Source: Lithodes maja (Eukaryota; Arthropoda; Malacostraca; Decapoda; Lithodidae). From it: a stretch of DNA of 64,000 nt. Below, one piece after another: positions 54,604-64,000 of this stretch. Both the position numbers and the translations under genes were made by a program. Under the pieces are notes generated by a model, which was not told the origin of the DNA, made no database searches, and saw only the letters and a program-made list of their open reading frames with translations. The first letter of the stretch is position 1. Each line of letters opens with the position of its first letter. The stretch is from NCBI GenBank assembly GCA_037953745.1, contig JBAKBP010004470.1, positions 62,001-126,000 on the forward strand, read 5' to 3'.

Positions 54604-55115
54604 ACCTTCATATAAACCAGTGGGTATATAAGAATGTAGCCAGCAACGATCGCCAAGAGATCCGTCTTGAGAACTTCTACATATGGACCATCTGGACGGC
54701 CGCGGAACCAGTCGCTAGCCCCCAACCTCACGGACGCAAGATAACCAGGACCAGACCAATCAAATACGACCCAAGATTCACTCTATCAGTACTACAGTGT
54801 TACAGTGCTATGTAGAGATTCACTTATTAATATTTCTACGAAGTGGCTATATCTTTGTCCCAGTGTAATTCATATATGACCTTTCCATTAGGAAGTGCTA
54901 AGCGTATCAGTGTTTATTAATTAACAGGCGATATTAACTCTCGTAATTACTCATATATCCAGATATTAATACATAACCGTGAAACCCTAGTGATATCTGA
55001 TGTTCGCCCACTGATTTGCGTTCTATGTGTTTCTGATACAAGAATATAAAACTTAGATCAGTACCCCCTCAGGTTACTAGAATTCCCGTGCTCTAAAATA
55101 CGCGTGTCTAATCTA
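54604..55115 (-). repeat. Large unclassified repeat, copy 3 (inverted), first part
   Basis: From about 54640 this is the diverged reverse complement of 44790-45215: CATATGGACCATCTGGACGG, GGACGCAAGATAACCAGGAC, TACGAAGTGGCTA, ATTAATTAACAGGCG and AAAATACGCGTGTCTAATCT all appear in order. It breaks off at about 55115 and resumes at 61990. Confidence 0.85.
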
Positions 55116-56136
55116 TACCGCATTTTCCTTTACCATCACTATCTCCGATAGACTGGAAATGGTGTCGTATTTCACACCCAAATGCCATAAAAGGGTGTCC
55201 AATATCAAGCCAACTCAACCCTGCTCTTCCACAGGGTCTAAACTCAACCCGATTCAGACTTTCGGAACTTGATAACAGTTTTAAGACTTTGTGTATATAT
55301 CCATATACAAATAATCGATTTGGATGTGATAATTATAAATGTACCTAGCTATATCCTCAGAATATCCGAAAGAAGCGTCATATTCCTATAGAAGGCCGAT
55401 AACCTACCGGAGTTATTATATATAATACCTCAAAGTAAGCGATTATATTATAGGAATAGTCATCACAATTTTTTACAAATTAAACTAGATCAAAATAATA
55501 TCGAAATGATGGATCATTAATTATTGATCTTGATATGTAGGCCTAAAGCATGTTGTTTATAAACATTGGCCGCAGCCGCGGTGCCACTCCATTCGAGCCT
55601 AATCACGATTATATTTTGGTGTATTCTTACTTAAATGTATATCATTCGGGTTGATTAGGTTACACAATACAATATTACTAAGTAACAGTACACGCATATA
55701 TATAAATATCATAACATTGTGAAATATAGGTTCGACCGCGCTAAGCACCACGGCTGCGTGAGGGCCAGTAGGAACGTAGATATATCGAGGGGTGGGTGGG
55801 TGGGTTGGGTATCTAGCCTCGTGTTCGTTCTCAGTGTTCGTCACGGTAATTAATCCGTCACTCCTCCTCAGAATTATTGAAATGTCTATGTATGCGAATA
55901 TTTCTTGCTCTACTATTAAACAAATAAATATGTTTTATAATTTCACCTAATATGTAATGTCACAACACATCTTAAATTGTATATATTCAAATTTATTGCC
56001 GATATGTTCTGTTGTCGATTATTCCAGTCCCTGACATACCTAATGATATTTGGTATATTACGCTATTTCGCTTTTATTTTGTCTTTATTTGCTTTGTAAT
56101 AATTATTCTGCAATACATATTTACTTTCATTCTTAA
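55116..56136. other. Inserted block of unknown nature (left part)
   Basis: This sequence splits repeat copy 3 and continues at 61873-61989 once the retrotransposon is removed, making a block of ~1.14 kb. I see no coding signal. The outermost bases (CCGCATTTTCC and, inverted, CTGCATTTTGTG) are only weakly alike. Confidence 0.5.
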
Positions 56137-56275
56137 AAATAGTCAGGAGTAGTCTGACAAGAAGAAGAAGAAGACTGTGATTGTGTATTGCGCCCTCTCT
56201 GCCTTTATCTTGCCATATTACCCCAATAGTGACTGAAAATACCCCCACACTTCTTACCCGCTGCCCTCAACACAT

Positions 56276-57964
56276 ATGGACAGTGGACAGGAAGCGATTC
56301 TCCAATTCTTCATCACCATGGAAGAGCCTGAAGAAGATGGAATGAGGCAGAGGCACCCGCCGCCAGAACACGCAGCCATGGACATCACAACAACCGCCGA
56401 CGCTACTCCTCAAAAGAGAAGCCTTGCCTCAGACAATGACGAAGATACAGTGAATGGTTCAGGAAACCATAAAAAACCGAACAGAGCCTCCTCACCAAAT
56501 CTACACTTCAATGCCCCCCCAAATAGGCCTAGTGACACTGACAACGTGATAACCTACATTGTTCGAACAGCTGACAACTCCATTGCCTTCAACAATCCAC
56601 ACACCTTAACTAGAGCACTAAAAGATGCATATTTTGGCAAGTATATTCTACAGGCACAGGGAAGTCCTCACTTAATTGGTAAGGGATCTGCTTTCTGTTT
56701 CTCTATATTAGCCAAAGATATAGATAACCTTGCTGATTCACCGATTGAATCCATGACACAACTAGGCAGTTGGCAAGTAAAATGTCGGAAGGCCCGCTCC
56801 CCAGCCGATGCAGCAGAACATGGCATCACTTTCGGTAAGATTAGCCCTGTTTCTGAAGATTTGTCAGAAGAAGACATCTATAAATCACTAAAAACTCTAG
56901 GCACACACCCAGCTAGGCTACTTGAGGTCTTGAGGATCCCTCCTAGGTATAAGAATGGTGAAAAATCAAAATCCGATGCAGTAAGGCTATGCTTCGAAGG
57001 CGAGCTCCCGCCCCGAGTAGCAATAGATATGACGAGCTACCAGGTATCCCAATACACATTCCCCATTCTGCGCTGTTACAACTGCCACCGATTCGGACAC
57101 AGTGCTATATCATGCAGGAACAAGGTAAGATGCTCAATGTGCAGTGGATTCCATTCCCTAACATCAGGTTCTGACCAGCTAAGATGCCAAAATAATCCCC
57201 ATTGCTATTTCTGTGGTGGCACACATAGAGTAGTCTCCTTCAAGTGCCCAATCTATATCAAAGCTTCAGAAATTCATAACAAAGCTCAGGCAGACCTCTC
57301 AGCACTAAAAGATGTTAACCGACAATTACGTGAGCTTAACCCTATCAATGCCAAGTCTACACCACCCAATACACAAATTACAACAGATCCCAAGCCCACT
57401 AGAGCCGTCAGAGACGACCTAAGCTATGCTAAACTTTCAAACCCCTTTTCAGTCCTAGAAGACGAAGTCCCCGACCAGGATGACATTGAACTGGAAGAAG
57501 ACGAACACGAGGTCACCATAAATCCGACTAATCATGGTAAAATCCTGATCCACAAGGCACCAATTCCCAGATCCCAACGCCAAAATGGCCCCAAAACTCA
57601 ACGCTGTACCACAGCCCACCAACTTGACTTCGACGACATCACTCCATGCTCCAACACCGGAACACAGTCCCCCAACATCACAACACCCAATGTAACCGCT
57701 AATCCAAAATGCCAGACTTATCAACACCAACGTCAACCTCAAACCCAATCTGAACAAACCACAAAATCACAATTAAACACACACACACCGCACCAAGATG
57801 AAACCTACGCAGCTTCAGCCGACTCAGCTTCCCACACGAGTACCGGTACACAACTTCTACATCTCCTACTTCAAGCAATACAGCTATACCTCAAAGGAAC
57901 AACCTTCCCAGACATAATCTCTCGGCTTTGGCCATATGCAGTCGCTATAATACTCCCTCAATAA
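56276..57964 (+). CDS. I-like retrotransposon ORF1 (Gag-like RNA-binding protein)
   Basis: The 562-residue protein has an acidic, charged N-terminus and a central region (residues ~85-260) like that preceding zinc knuckles in insect ORF1 proteins. Three CCHC-type knuckles follow: CYNCHRFGHSAISC, CSMCSGFH.. and CYFCGGTHRVVSFKC (residues ~265-325). The C-terminal ~230 residues are Thr/Gln/Pro-rich. Such proteins bind element RNA and form ribonucleoprotein particles. The ATG at 56276 is the first in the leader. The stop TAA overlaps the ORF2 ATG by one base (TAATG), suggesting coupled translation. It is complete and uninterrupted. Confidence 0.9.
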   Translation: MDSGQEAILQFFITMEEPEEDGMRQRHPPPEHAAMDITTTADATPQKRSLASDNDEDTVNGSGNHKKPNRASSPNLHFNAPPNRPSDTDNVITYIVRTADNSIAFNNPHTLTRALKDAYFGKYILQAQGSPHLIGKGSAFCFSILAKDIDNLADSPIESMTQLGSWQVKCRKARSPADAAEHGITFGKISPVSEDLSEEDIYKSLKTLGTHPARLLEVLRIPPRYKNGEKSKSDAVRLCFEGELPPRVAIDMTSYQVSQYTFPILRCYNCHRFGHSAISCRNKVRCSMCSGFHSLTSGSDQLRCQNNPHCYFCGGTHRVVSFKCPIYIKASEIHNKAQADLSALKDVNRQLRELNPINAKSTPPNTQITTDPKPTRAVRDDLSYAKLSNPFSVLEDEVPDQDDIELEEDEHEVTINPTNHGKILIHKAPIPRSQRQNGPKTQRCTTAHQLDFDDITPCSNTGTQSPNITTPNVTANPKCQTYQHQRQPQTQSEQTTKSQLNTHTPHQDETYAASADSASHTSTGTQLLHLLLQAIQLYLKGTTFPDIISRLWPYAVAIILPQ

Positions 57965-60900
57965 TGGACCCGTCCTCCCCACCCTTAAAGTTCATGCTAT
58001 GGAATGCCAGAAGCATCTTTAATAAGACTCACGACTTTAAAACAACGGTAGATAGGGACATGCCAACTATAATAGGCCTATGCGAAACTTGGTTGAATCC
58101 ATCCACCAACATAGTAATGCCAGGGTACACAATCTTCAGAGAAGACAGACTACAAGGCCTGAGAGGAGGAGGCTTGGCCATAATGGTACGTGAGAATATA
58201 TCCTGCCGTATACTTGAACTCACCCCTTACAACAACAACAATAACGTAATAGAATCAATGGCCGTTCAGATAGCTCTCTCGGGAAAGTGGTGCTCCATCC
58301 TCCTCTGTTACAACCCCTGCAAAGATTTCACCATAACAGAAATCAACCATCTCTTTCAACAAGTCCCACCCCCATGCATGATTCTAGGAGACTTCAATGC
58401 ACGACACAAACTTTGGGACCCATACGCTCCACCAGGCTCCCTAAATCCTTCAGGAAAAGTGTTATTTCAGGTGCTTCTAGAATCTGTGAATTTAAATCTC
58501 CTAACACCACCCGCCTTGGGCACACGCATAGATCCACATACAGGCCGCTCATCCACAATAGACCTCTGCATTGGCTCCCACATATTCAATGACGTTGATA
58601 TAAAACTAGGCCCATACATGGCAAGTGACCATCTCCCCATCTATATCACATCGACTTCACAAAAAATAACCTCGGACAACATCACTCGTCCCCACTGGAA
58701 AATAACAGACAAAGGATGGCAAAACTTCCAAACCACCCTCAGACAAACAACACCAGTAAAGAATCAATCCCTAGAAGTACTAACGACATCCTTCACCCAG
58801 ACACTTACCAAAGCAGCCACATCAGCCTTCAAACTATACCACTCAAAGAAAGGGGCAAAGCCAAGAGTTCCTTGGTGGACCACAGAATGTGCTGAGGCTA
58901 TAAATAGCAGACGTAAAGCCTGGTACACATGGCGGAGACAACCCACCATACATAACTGTTATAAATATAAACAGCTAAATTGTATCGCAACACGCATTAT
59001 TCTCAAAGCAAAAAGAAAGGCCTGGGCAAGCTTCTGCAGTACCTTATCTTTCAACACTTCATCTACTCGAACTTGGAACTTCCTAAAAAGTATGAAAGGA
59101 AGAAATAAACATTGTCCCCTCCCCCTGAGCCAAAACGGGGTCGCATTAATGACTGACACAGCCAAAGCAAATTTTCTAGCCTCCTTCTACAAAGACCAAT
59201 ACAGCATCCCAGCTCCACTAATCAATCAAGATCTCCTGACTCGTCATATAAACACAGCTCTATCATCACCCTCGACACATGGCATTGACAACCCAATCAC
59301 CAAACCCGAACTTCAGTACGCGATATCATCTCTCCCCGCCAAAAAAGCTATGGGAGCTGACTTAGTTGCCAATGAATTCCTCTCGCACCTTACACTCCAT
59401 TGGCAAGATCACCTTATAACCTTATTCAACAAAAGCTGGCAGACCGGAACATTTCCCAACGCATGGAAGCAATCTGTAATTCTCCCATTCCCAAAACCAG
59501 GCAAAGACCCCTCCAACCCTGCTTCACTACGCCCAATAGTCCTACTATCGTGCATAGGAAAATTACTGGAGAAAATAATTGCCCGACGACTCAGCTGGTG
59601 GTTTGAAACCCATCACAAACTGTCACCAGAACAAAGTGGATTCAGACCAGGCAGAGGCACAGTTGATATCCTCCTCAATTTAGAACAACGAATCCAAGAA
59701 ACCTACAACAACAACAAAATAATGCTGATACTATTCCTTGACTTAAAAAGCGCCTTCGATTCAGCCTCCCACAAAGGCATATTATATAAACTATCAAAGA
59801 TGGGCATTGAAGGACTTCCCTTAAAATGGTTTCACAGCTTCTTAGAACACCGAACATTTAAAGTAGCAATAGGAGGCACGCTATCTCAAGAACACCCCCA
59901 TCACAGAGGACTACCTCAAGGCTCAGGCATCAGTCCACCCCTATTCAATGCTCTATTGTCAGACATACCCAAAACACCTCACACCACCCACCTGATATAC
60001 GCCGATGACGTAGCCATTATATGTGAAGCCACAACCCTACACGAAGCAGAACACCACCTACAGGAAGCCACAGACCTGATAGCAGAATGGTCGACAGAAT
60101 GGGGACTTCAGATCAACAAGCAGAAAAGCGCCCTAATGTGCTTCACCCGCAAAAGACTTCCAAGATTACCTAACATAATCATCGAAAACACCCCAATTCA
60201 ACTAGTGAGAGAACATACCTTCCTCGGCTTGAAACTAGATGGCCCTTCCCTGACGTGGAACAAACACATTGATTACCTCCGCACATCCTGTACAAAACGT
60301 CTAAACATCATGAAGTACCTGGCCGGGGCAAGATGGGGAGCCAGTAGAGAAATGCTATTAAAATTCTATACAGTATATATCCAGAGCAAAGTACAATATG
60401 GCAGCCCCGTATACGGTTCAGCCGCTCCAACACACCTAGACAAGCTCAACACAATCCAAAACTCAGCCCTTCGAATAGCGCTGGGAGCATTCTGTTCATC
60501 GCCAATAGTCTCCCTCCAGGCCGAAGCAGGTTTACTGCCACTTAATCGTACCAGACAATTGACAGACAGCAAATGGCTATTGAAAGCTTCCCAGCTACCA
60601 GAAAACCATCCCCTACAATTGTCCGTCACCAGAGAATTGACAAACAGACCCATAAACAGGCAAGGATATCGAACATCCTTCATCTCTCGCTCCGCTCACA
60701 CTTTACAAAGACTGACAGGCACCACAATCCATTCAGCACCCACAGCACCAGTTCCACCAGTCCCCCCGTGGATAACCCTAACCAACATGATCTTCACAAC
60801 TCTACATCCGTCCTTCAAAAAATCACAGGACTCAGCCAAAGCCAAACACCTATTCAACGAACTACACCACACTAAATTCACAAACCACTCCCCAATCTTT

Positions 60901-61773
60901 ACAGACGGCTCATACATCCCATCCCCCCCATCAGCTGCAGCAGCCGTCTATTATGAAGAGATAAGCATCTGCCAGTCATGGAAACTCGCTGCCACCCACT
61001 CTAACATCACCTCAGAACTTTTTGCAATCCAAAAAGCACTCCAGTTTTGCCAATCACATCTCCCACTACAGAATATAGTAATATACACAGATTCCCAATC
61101 TTCACTCCATCTACTCCTCTCGCCCAATCCCGAATCGCATAGAAACATAGTCCACACCATACAACATATCCTCATCACGACACTTAACTCGCCCAGAAAT
61201 ATCAAACTACAATGGATCCCCTCACATGTTGGCATTAAGGGTAACGCAATCGCAGACGAGGCAGCCAAATTAGGACACCAGCTAACTTCCATCGAGCCTC
61301 TACCCCATGACATCCACACACTATCAGCAGTGAGCAGAACAAGGGCAAGACAAGAATGGGACACAGAGCTTTCAAACCTCCTCCCTGAAAAGCACTTAGG
61401 CCTCTTCAGAACCGACTCATCACCCCATCCATGGACACGATCCCAAACTAGGAACATCGATGTCGTAATTACGCGCCTCAGAATCGGTCATTCCGGGTTG
61501 AACAAACATCTACACAGATTGAAATTGGCCCCGGATCCACACTGCCCTTGGTGCAGAAACACCGAAGACACCATCACTCATTTTCTTCTGCATTGCCCAA
61601 GATTTCACTCCATGAGAACAATCCTTAAAGACACCTTAAACAGGATGAATATTAATAACATAACCATCCCCGTACTACTAGGAGCAATAGACGTGACCCC
61701 AGAGAAAAGGCAGAGAGTGTTACAATGCACAATTAATTTCCTTAAAAAGTCGGGGAGAATTCCACGACTCTAA
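57964..61773 (+). CDS. I-like retrotransposon ORF2: endonuclease, reverse transcriptase, RNase H
   Basis: 1269 codons from the ATG at 57964; the frame is open 12 codons further upstream inside ORF1. The AP-endonuclease has LWNARSIFNKTHDF, IIGLCETWLN, ILGDFNARHKLWD (D143) and MASDHLPIYI. The reverse transcriptase has KKAMGADLVANEFL, LRPIVLLSCIGKLLE, EQSGFRPGRGTVD, LFLDLKSAFD, GLPQGSGISPPLFNALL and IYADDVAII (catalytic D681-D682). RNase H starts at FTDGS (D981) with SELFAIQKAL, YTDSQSSLHLL and SHVGIKGNAIADEAAK, so all four acidic positions are present. The C-terminal CPWCRNTEDTITHFLLHC is a zinc-knuckle motif. All catalytic residues I can check are in place, so this copy could be functional. 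Confidence 0.94.
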   Translation: MDPSSPPLKFMLWNARSIFNKTHDFKTTVDRDMPTIIGLCETWLNPSTNIVMPGYTIFREDRLQGLRGGGLAIMVRENISCRILELTPYNNNNNVIESMAVQIALSGKWCSILLCYNPCKDFTITEINHLFQQVPPPCMILGDFNARHKLWDPYAPPGSLNPSGKVLFQVLLESVNLNLLTPPALGTRIDPHTGRSSTIDLCIGSHIFNDVDIKLGPYMASDHLPIYITSTSQKITSDNITRPHWKITDKGWQNFQTTLRQTTPVKNQSLEVLTTSFTQTLTKAATSAFKLYHSKKGAKPRVPWWTTECAEAINSRRKAWYTWRRQPTIHNCYKYKQLNCIATRIILKAKRKAWASFCSTLSFNTSSTRTWNFLKSMKGRNKHCPLPLSQNGVALMTDTAKANFLASFYKDQYSIPAPLINQDLLTRHINTALSSPSTHGIDNPITKPELQYAISSLPAKKAMGADLVANEFLSHLTLHWQDHLITLFNKSWQTGTFPNAWKQSVILPFPKPGKDPSNPASLRPIVLLSCIGKLLEKIIARRLSWWFETHHKLSPEQSGFRPGRGTVDILLNLEQRIQETYNNNKIMLILFLDLKSAFDSASHKGILYKLSKMGIEGLPLKWFHSFLEHRTFKVAIGGTLSQEHPHHRGLPQGSGISPPLFNALLSDIPKTPHTTHLIYADDVAIICEATTLHEAEHHLQEATDLIAEWSTEWGLQINKQKSALMCFTRKRLPRLPNIIIENTPIQLVREHTFLGLKLDGPSLTWNKHIDYLRTSCTKRLNIMKYLAGARWGASREMLLKFYTVYIQSKVQYGSPVYGSAAPTHLDKLNTIQNSALRIALGAFCSSPIVSLQAEAGLLPLNRTRQLTDSKWLLKASQLPENHPLQLSVTRELTNRPINRQGYRTSFISRSAHTLQRLTGTTIHSAPTAPVPPVPPWITLTNMIFTTLHPSFKKSQDSAKAKHLFNELHHTKFTNHSPIFTDGSYIPSPPSAAAAVYYEEISICQSWKLAATHSNITSELFAIQKALQFCQSHLPLQNIVIYTDSQSSLHLLLSPNPESHRNIVHTIQHILITTLNSPRNIKLQWIPSHVGIKGNAIADEAAKLGHQLTSIEPLPHDIHTLSAVSRTRARQEWDTELSNLLPEKHLGLFRTDSSPHPWTRSQTRNIDVVITRLRIGHSGLNKHLHRLKLAPDPHCPWCRNTEDTITHFLLHCPRFHSMRTILKDTLNRMNINNITIPVLLGAIDVTPEKRQRVLQCTINFLKKSGRIPRL

Positions 61774-61872
61774 AGGCAGTCCTGACAAAACTGTCCTCGC
61801 TAGGGTTTATTAGTGACGTTCAGTTGCTACCTTCCCTCCAACACATCAACAACAACAACAAAATAGTCAGGA

Positions 61873-61989
61873 AAGGTTGTCCATATAATGTATATATTTA
61901 AAAGTCTGGATCGCCCCTTGTCATTTTGTGCCACCACACTTTAATGAGAGTGGGTTATCAGACTTTGGGGTGACACAAAATGCAGCACG
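61873..61989. other. Inserted block of unknown nature (right part), with hairpin
   Basis: Continuation of 55116-56136. CATTTTGTGCCACCACACT at 61922 and its inverse ending CACAAAATG near 61981 form a ~60-nt imperfect hairpin next to the right boundary of the block. No coding signal. Confidence 0.55.
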
Positions 61990-62125
61990 AGTCTATGAAT
62001 TACTCCTTGTGCACCAGAGCTACTAGTGATAAATCTAACATTGAATATGAATCTATAAGTAATATTTATGGTCTCCAATATATAAACTTGTGAATAAAGC
62101 CAGTGATCAGAAGATTAATACCTGA
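61990..62125 (-). repeat. Large unclassified repeat, copy 3 (inverted), second part
   Basis: Reverse complement of 44655-44790: CTTGTGCACCAGAGCTAC, ATAAATCTAACA.TGAATA and AAAGCCAGTGATCAGAAG appear in order. The repeat is cut off at about 62125 by the next retrotransposon. Confidence 0.85.
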
Positions 62126-63815
62126 TCGATGTTCTTATGTTAACAGCAGAAAAGAAATGGAGTGCGATAAATGCAGGGAATTAGCAATTACCCACTCCAC
62201 CAACTCTACATTACCCACAGCATTACCATTAATACCACAGATATCGGCGACCCAAGTAGCACAACATGCAACAAGAACAACAATAAAAACAGGTAGCACT
62301 CGCAAATACATCAACAGGGAAGCAGCATCAACGGACAATGAAAACAACAACAACAACAACAACAACAGCAAACAACCACAGCCCGACCGCGAGTATCCCC
62401 TACCCTCTCCCGCACAAACAGCTGATCGACGCGGACCAAACCACACCTCCAGTCGTATGATAAACAGTAAGAAAAAACTATGTATAGTCTGTAATATTGG
62501 TTTCAACAATAGGAGTTCACTTTTACAATGCAACAGTTGTAATGAAATTGTTCATAACCGATGTACTTACGTTAACAGTAGAAACGAAGTTGAATGTGTT
62601 GAATGTAGGAACTCAGCTGTACAACATCGCGAAACCATTTGTTTTATTTGTGAATCACTCATAACACGACGTCAGAAGATCCAAAACTGTGTAAAGTGTA
62701 AACATGTAGCTCACATGAAGTGCATGAAGACCAACAGTGAAGAACGGGAATTCCTTTGCAATAAGTGTGCCTTGCATTCATTACCGAATATTAATGTAAA
62801 TGATCCAAGTATTAACAACTCAGAATCCAGCCAGGACACATTCAAAATCAAAGATGAATACAGAGTGTTCACCAACAAAGGGCTCCATCTTATCCACATT
62901 AACGCCAGATCAATGTACCATAAATTGTCAGAAATAAATTTGTTAGCTAATAAGGCCAAAGCTTCAATAATTGCAATCACAGAAACCTGGCTGGATTCAA
63001 GTATAAACGATGGTGAAATAAACATTCAAGGTTTCAACATGGTTAGGAATGATCGCAATAGGCATGGGGGAGGAGTATGTCTGTATGTAAAAAACAACCT
63101 CACACACACAACTAAGACCGACCTCCATGTAGAAAATCACGAAGCTCTGTGGATCGACCTACACCTGCCGAGGACAAGACCCATCACAATTGGGGTATGC
63201 TATAGGCCACCAGCCGACACACAATTCTTGACCAAATTTGAACGAACTTTGTCATCGCTAGACCCTCGGAATGACTCCATCATACTAGGGGATTTTAACC
63301 TGTGTTACAAACAACGAAATGATAGGCTTGTACGAGAATATAGGCATATACTGACAATGTACAATCACAAACAACTCATCACAACCCCCACACGTATCTC
63401 TGAGAACACTGCCACAATATTAGACCACATAAACTGTAACAGAGAGGACAAAATATCCCAATCAGGGGTTATACAGACTGGGATAAGTGATCACTTCGTC
63501 ACATATTGCACACGGAAAACCACAAAAATTACCCTAGAGAATCACAAGATTATCAAAACAAGGTCACTCAGAAACTACAATAAGGAAACATTTCTGGACA
63601 TTTTATGGAATACAGACTGGTCTCCAGTGTTTGGAAGTACAAACGTTAATGACGCATGGGTTGGCTTCAGAACCATCATCACAAACATCCTAAACGAAAT
63701 AGCTCCTCTGAAAGACATACGAATTAAAGCAAGGTCAGACCCATGGATCAACAATGACATACTACACCATCTGGAACACAGAGACAATCTGTTAAAAAGG
63801 CTAGCGCAAAAATAG
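62126..63815 (+). pseudogene. PHD fingers plus AP-endonuclease of a non-LTR retrotransposon
   Basis: The open frame continues from repeat sequence on the left with no clear ATG before RCSYVNSRKEMECDKC, a half PHD finger. An Asn-rich stretch follows, encoded by (AAC)n. Two PHD-like fingers come next: CIVCNIGFNN..CNSC..HNRC..CVEC and CFICESLITR..CVKC..HMKC..CNKC. The endonuclease reads LIHINARSMYHKLSEINLL, IIAITETWLDS, GGGVCLYVKNN, IGVCYRPPAD, ILGDFNLCYKQRN and TGISDHFVTY. It stops at 63815 by frameshift. The endonuclease catalytic residues are intact. Confidence 0.85.
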
Positions 63816-64000
63816 ACAGGATCAAGGTCTGAAACATGAGTTCAACAGGGCCAGGAATAAACTAAGTAGGAAAATGAAATCAGCGAAAAATAATTATTTT
63901 CACAATAAGGCAGAGGAATATCAGAATACCCAAAGAAACTATGGAGGCACCTAAAAACAACAGGCTACAGCAACAAGACAAGGATTCGTCTAACACTAAT
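63806..64000 (+). pseudogene. Linker before reverse transcriptase, two further frame changes
   Basis: Coding resumes in the next frame as LKHEFNRARNKLSRKMKSAK and then, after a second shift near 63925, as PKKLWRHLKTTGYSNKTR. These match the K-x-L-W-x-x-L linker block of CR1-type polyproteins. The copy is therefore inactive even if the rest is present. Confidence 0.7.

Larger units (their letters stand above)
56149..61860 (+). mobile_element. Full-length I-like non-LTR retrotransposon, apparently intact
   Basis: A perfect 12-bp duplication AAATAGTCAGGA flanks the element (56137-56148 and 61861-61872). It has a 127-bp 5' leader with a GAAGAAGAAG tract and ORF1 (56276-57964). ORF2 (57964-61773) carries endonuclease, reverse transcriptase and RNase H. 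An ~87-bp 3' UTR ends in CAACAACAACAACA. RNase H after the reverse transcriptase points to the I/LOA group. No stop or frameshift is visible in either frame. Confidence 0.92.
62126..64000 (+). mobile_element. PHD-finger non-LTR retrotransposon, 5' part, runs off the window
   Basis: Zinc fingers and an endonuclease are encoded in one frame, followed by a frameshifted linker. The reverse transcriptase would lie beyond 64000. Architecture (PHD fingers fused to the endonuclease) resembles the element at 14581-18671, but the sequences are diverged and no 2A-like motif is seen here. Confidence 0.78.

Noticed and set aside
55116..61989. Terminal inverted repeats at the edges of the unknown ~1.14-kb block
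   Set aside because: Only about 7-10 bases around GCATTTT agree, which is not enough to claim transposon ends.
1..64000. Host protein-coding gene with introns
   Set aside because: I looked for exon-like conserved domains outside mobile elements and found none; small or fast-evolving exons cannot be excluded by eye.

Overview
This is eukaryotic, most likely arthropod DNA. I infer a decapod crustacean from the many short (TTAGG)n / (CCTAA)n tracts (the arthropod telomere repeat), the long (TC)n, (CTAT)n and (ATT)n microsatellites, and the very high density of non-LTR retrotransposons and miniature DNA transposons. I found no convincing host gene: essentially everything interpretable is mobile or repetitive DNA, much of it nested.

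Layout. 0-14.6 kb: tRNA-derived SINEs, two near-identical TA-flanked MITEs, a complete-looking piggyBac element (2637-6928) with an intact 964-residue transposase frame, TTAA-flanked relatives nested in one another (6941-8000 with 7011-7487 inside), a family of 8-bp-TSD MITEs with telomere-repeat cores (2334, 8329, 8599, 10499, 33735), an RTE-like retrotransposon tail, a 58/60-bp tandem array and a palindromic pogo-like element. 14.6-18.7 kb: a broken non-LTR retrotransposon whose first frame encodes a 2A-like peptide and a PHD finger. 18.7-22 kb: a further piggyBac-type MITE, a dyad-containing satellite and a 417-bp fold-back. 22-35 kb: three degenerate copies (X1-X3) of one APE-type non-LTR family and one CR1-like element, all on the minus strand, with a hAT relic, two TTAA elements, a fold-back and a CR1 3' fragment inserted into them. 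35-39 kb: a triple-TIR palindrome and a miniature LTR element (TRIM, 37378-38327) with tRNA-like promoter boxes in both LTRs. 39.5-42.1 kb: a diverged tandem duplication. 42.1-62.1 kb: a large unclassified repeat in four copies, two direct and two inverted, forming a ~6 kb imperfect palindrome and a ~3.1 kb near-identical direct duplication. One copy is split by a 2029-bp truncated retrotransposon; another is split by a block that itself contains a full-length I-like retrotransposon (56149-61860). 62.1-64 kb: the 5' part of a PHD-finger/endonuclease retrotransposon running off the window.

How the parts relate. The piggyBac transposase is the only intact DNA-transposon enzyme seen. It shares its terminal motifs with the MITEs at 7011 and 19371, so it could mobilise them. 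The I-like element carries two intact frames joined by an overlapping stop-start (TAATG) and has a 12-bp target duplication, so it is the best candidate for a recently active retrotransposon here. Several insertions interrupt otherwise recognisable frames or duplicated sequence, so their empty sites can be read directly and give a relative order of events. All identifications are from reading sequence and motifs; clade names are provisional.
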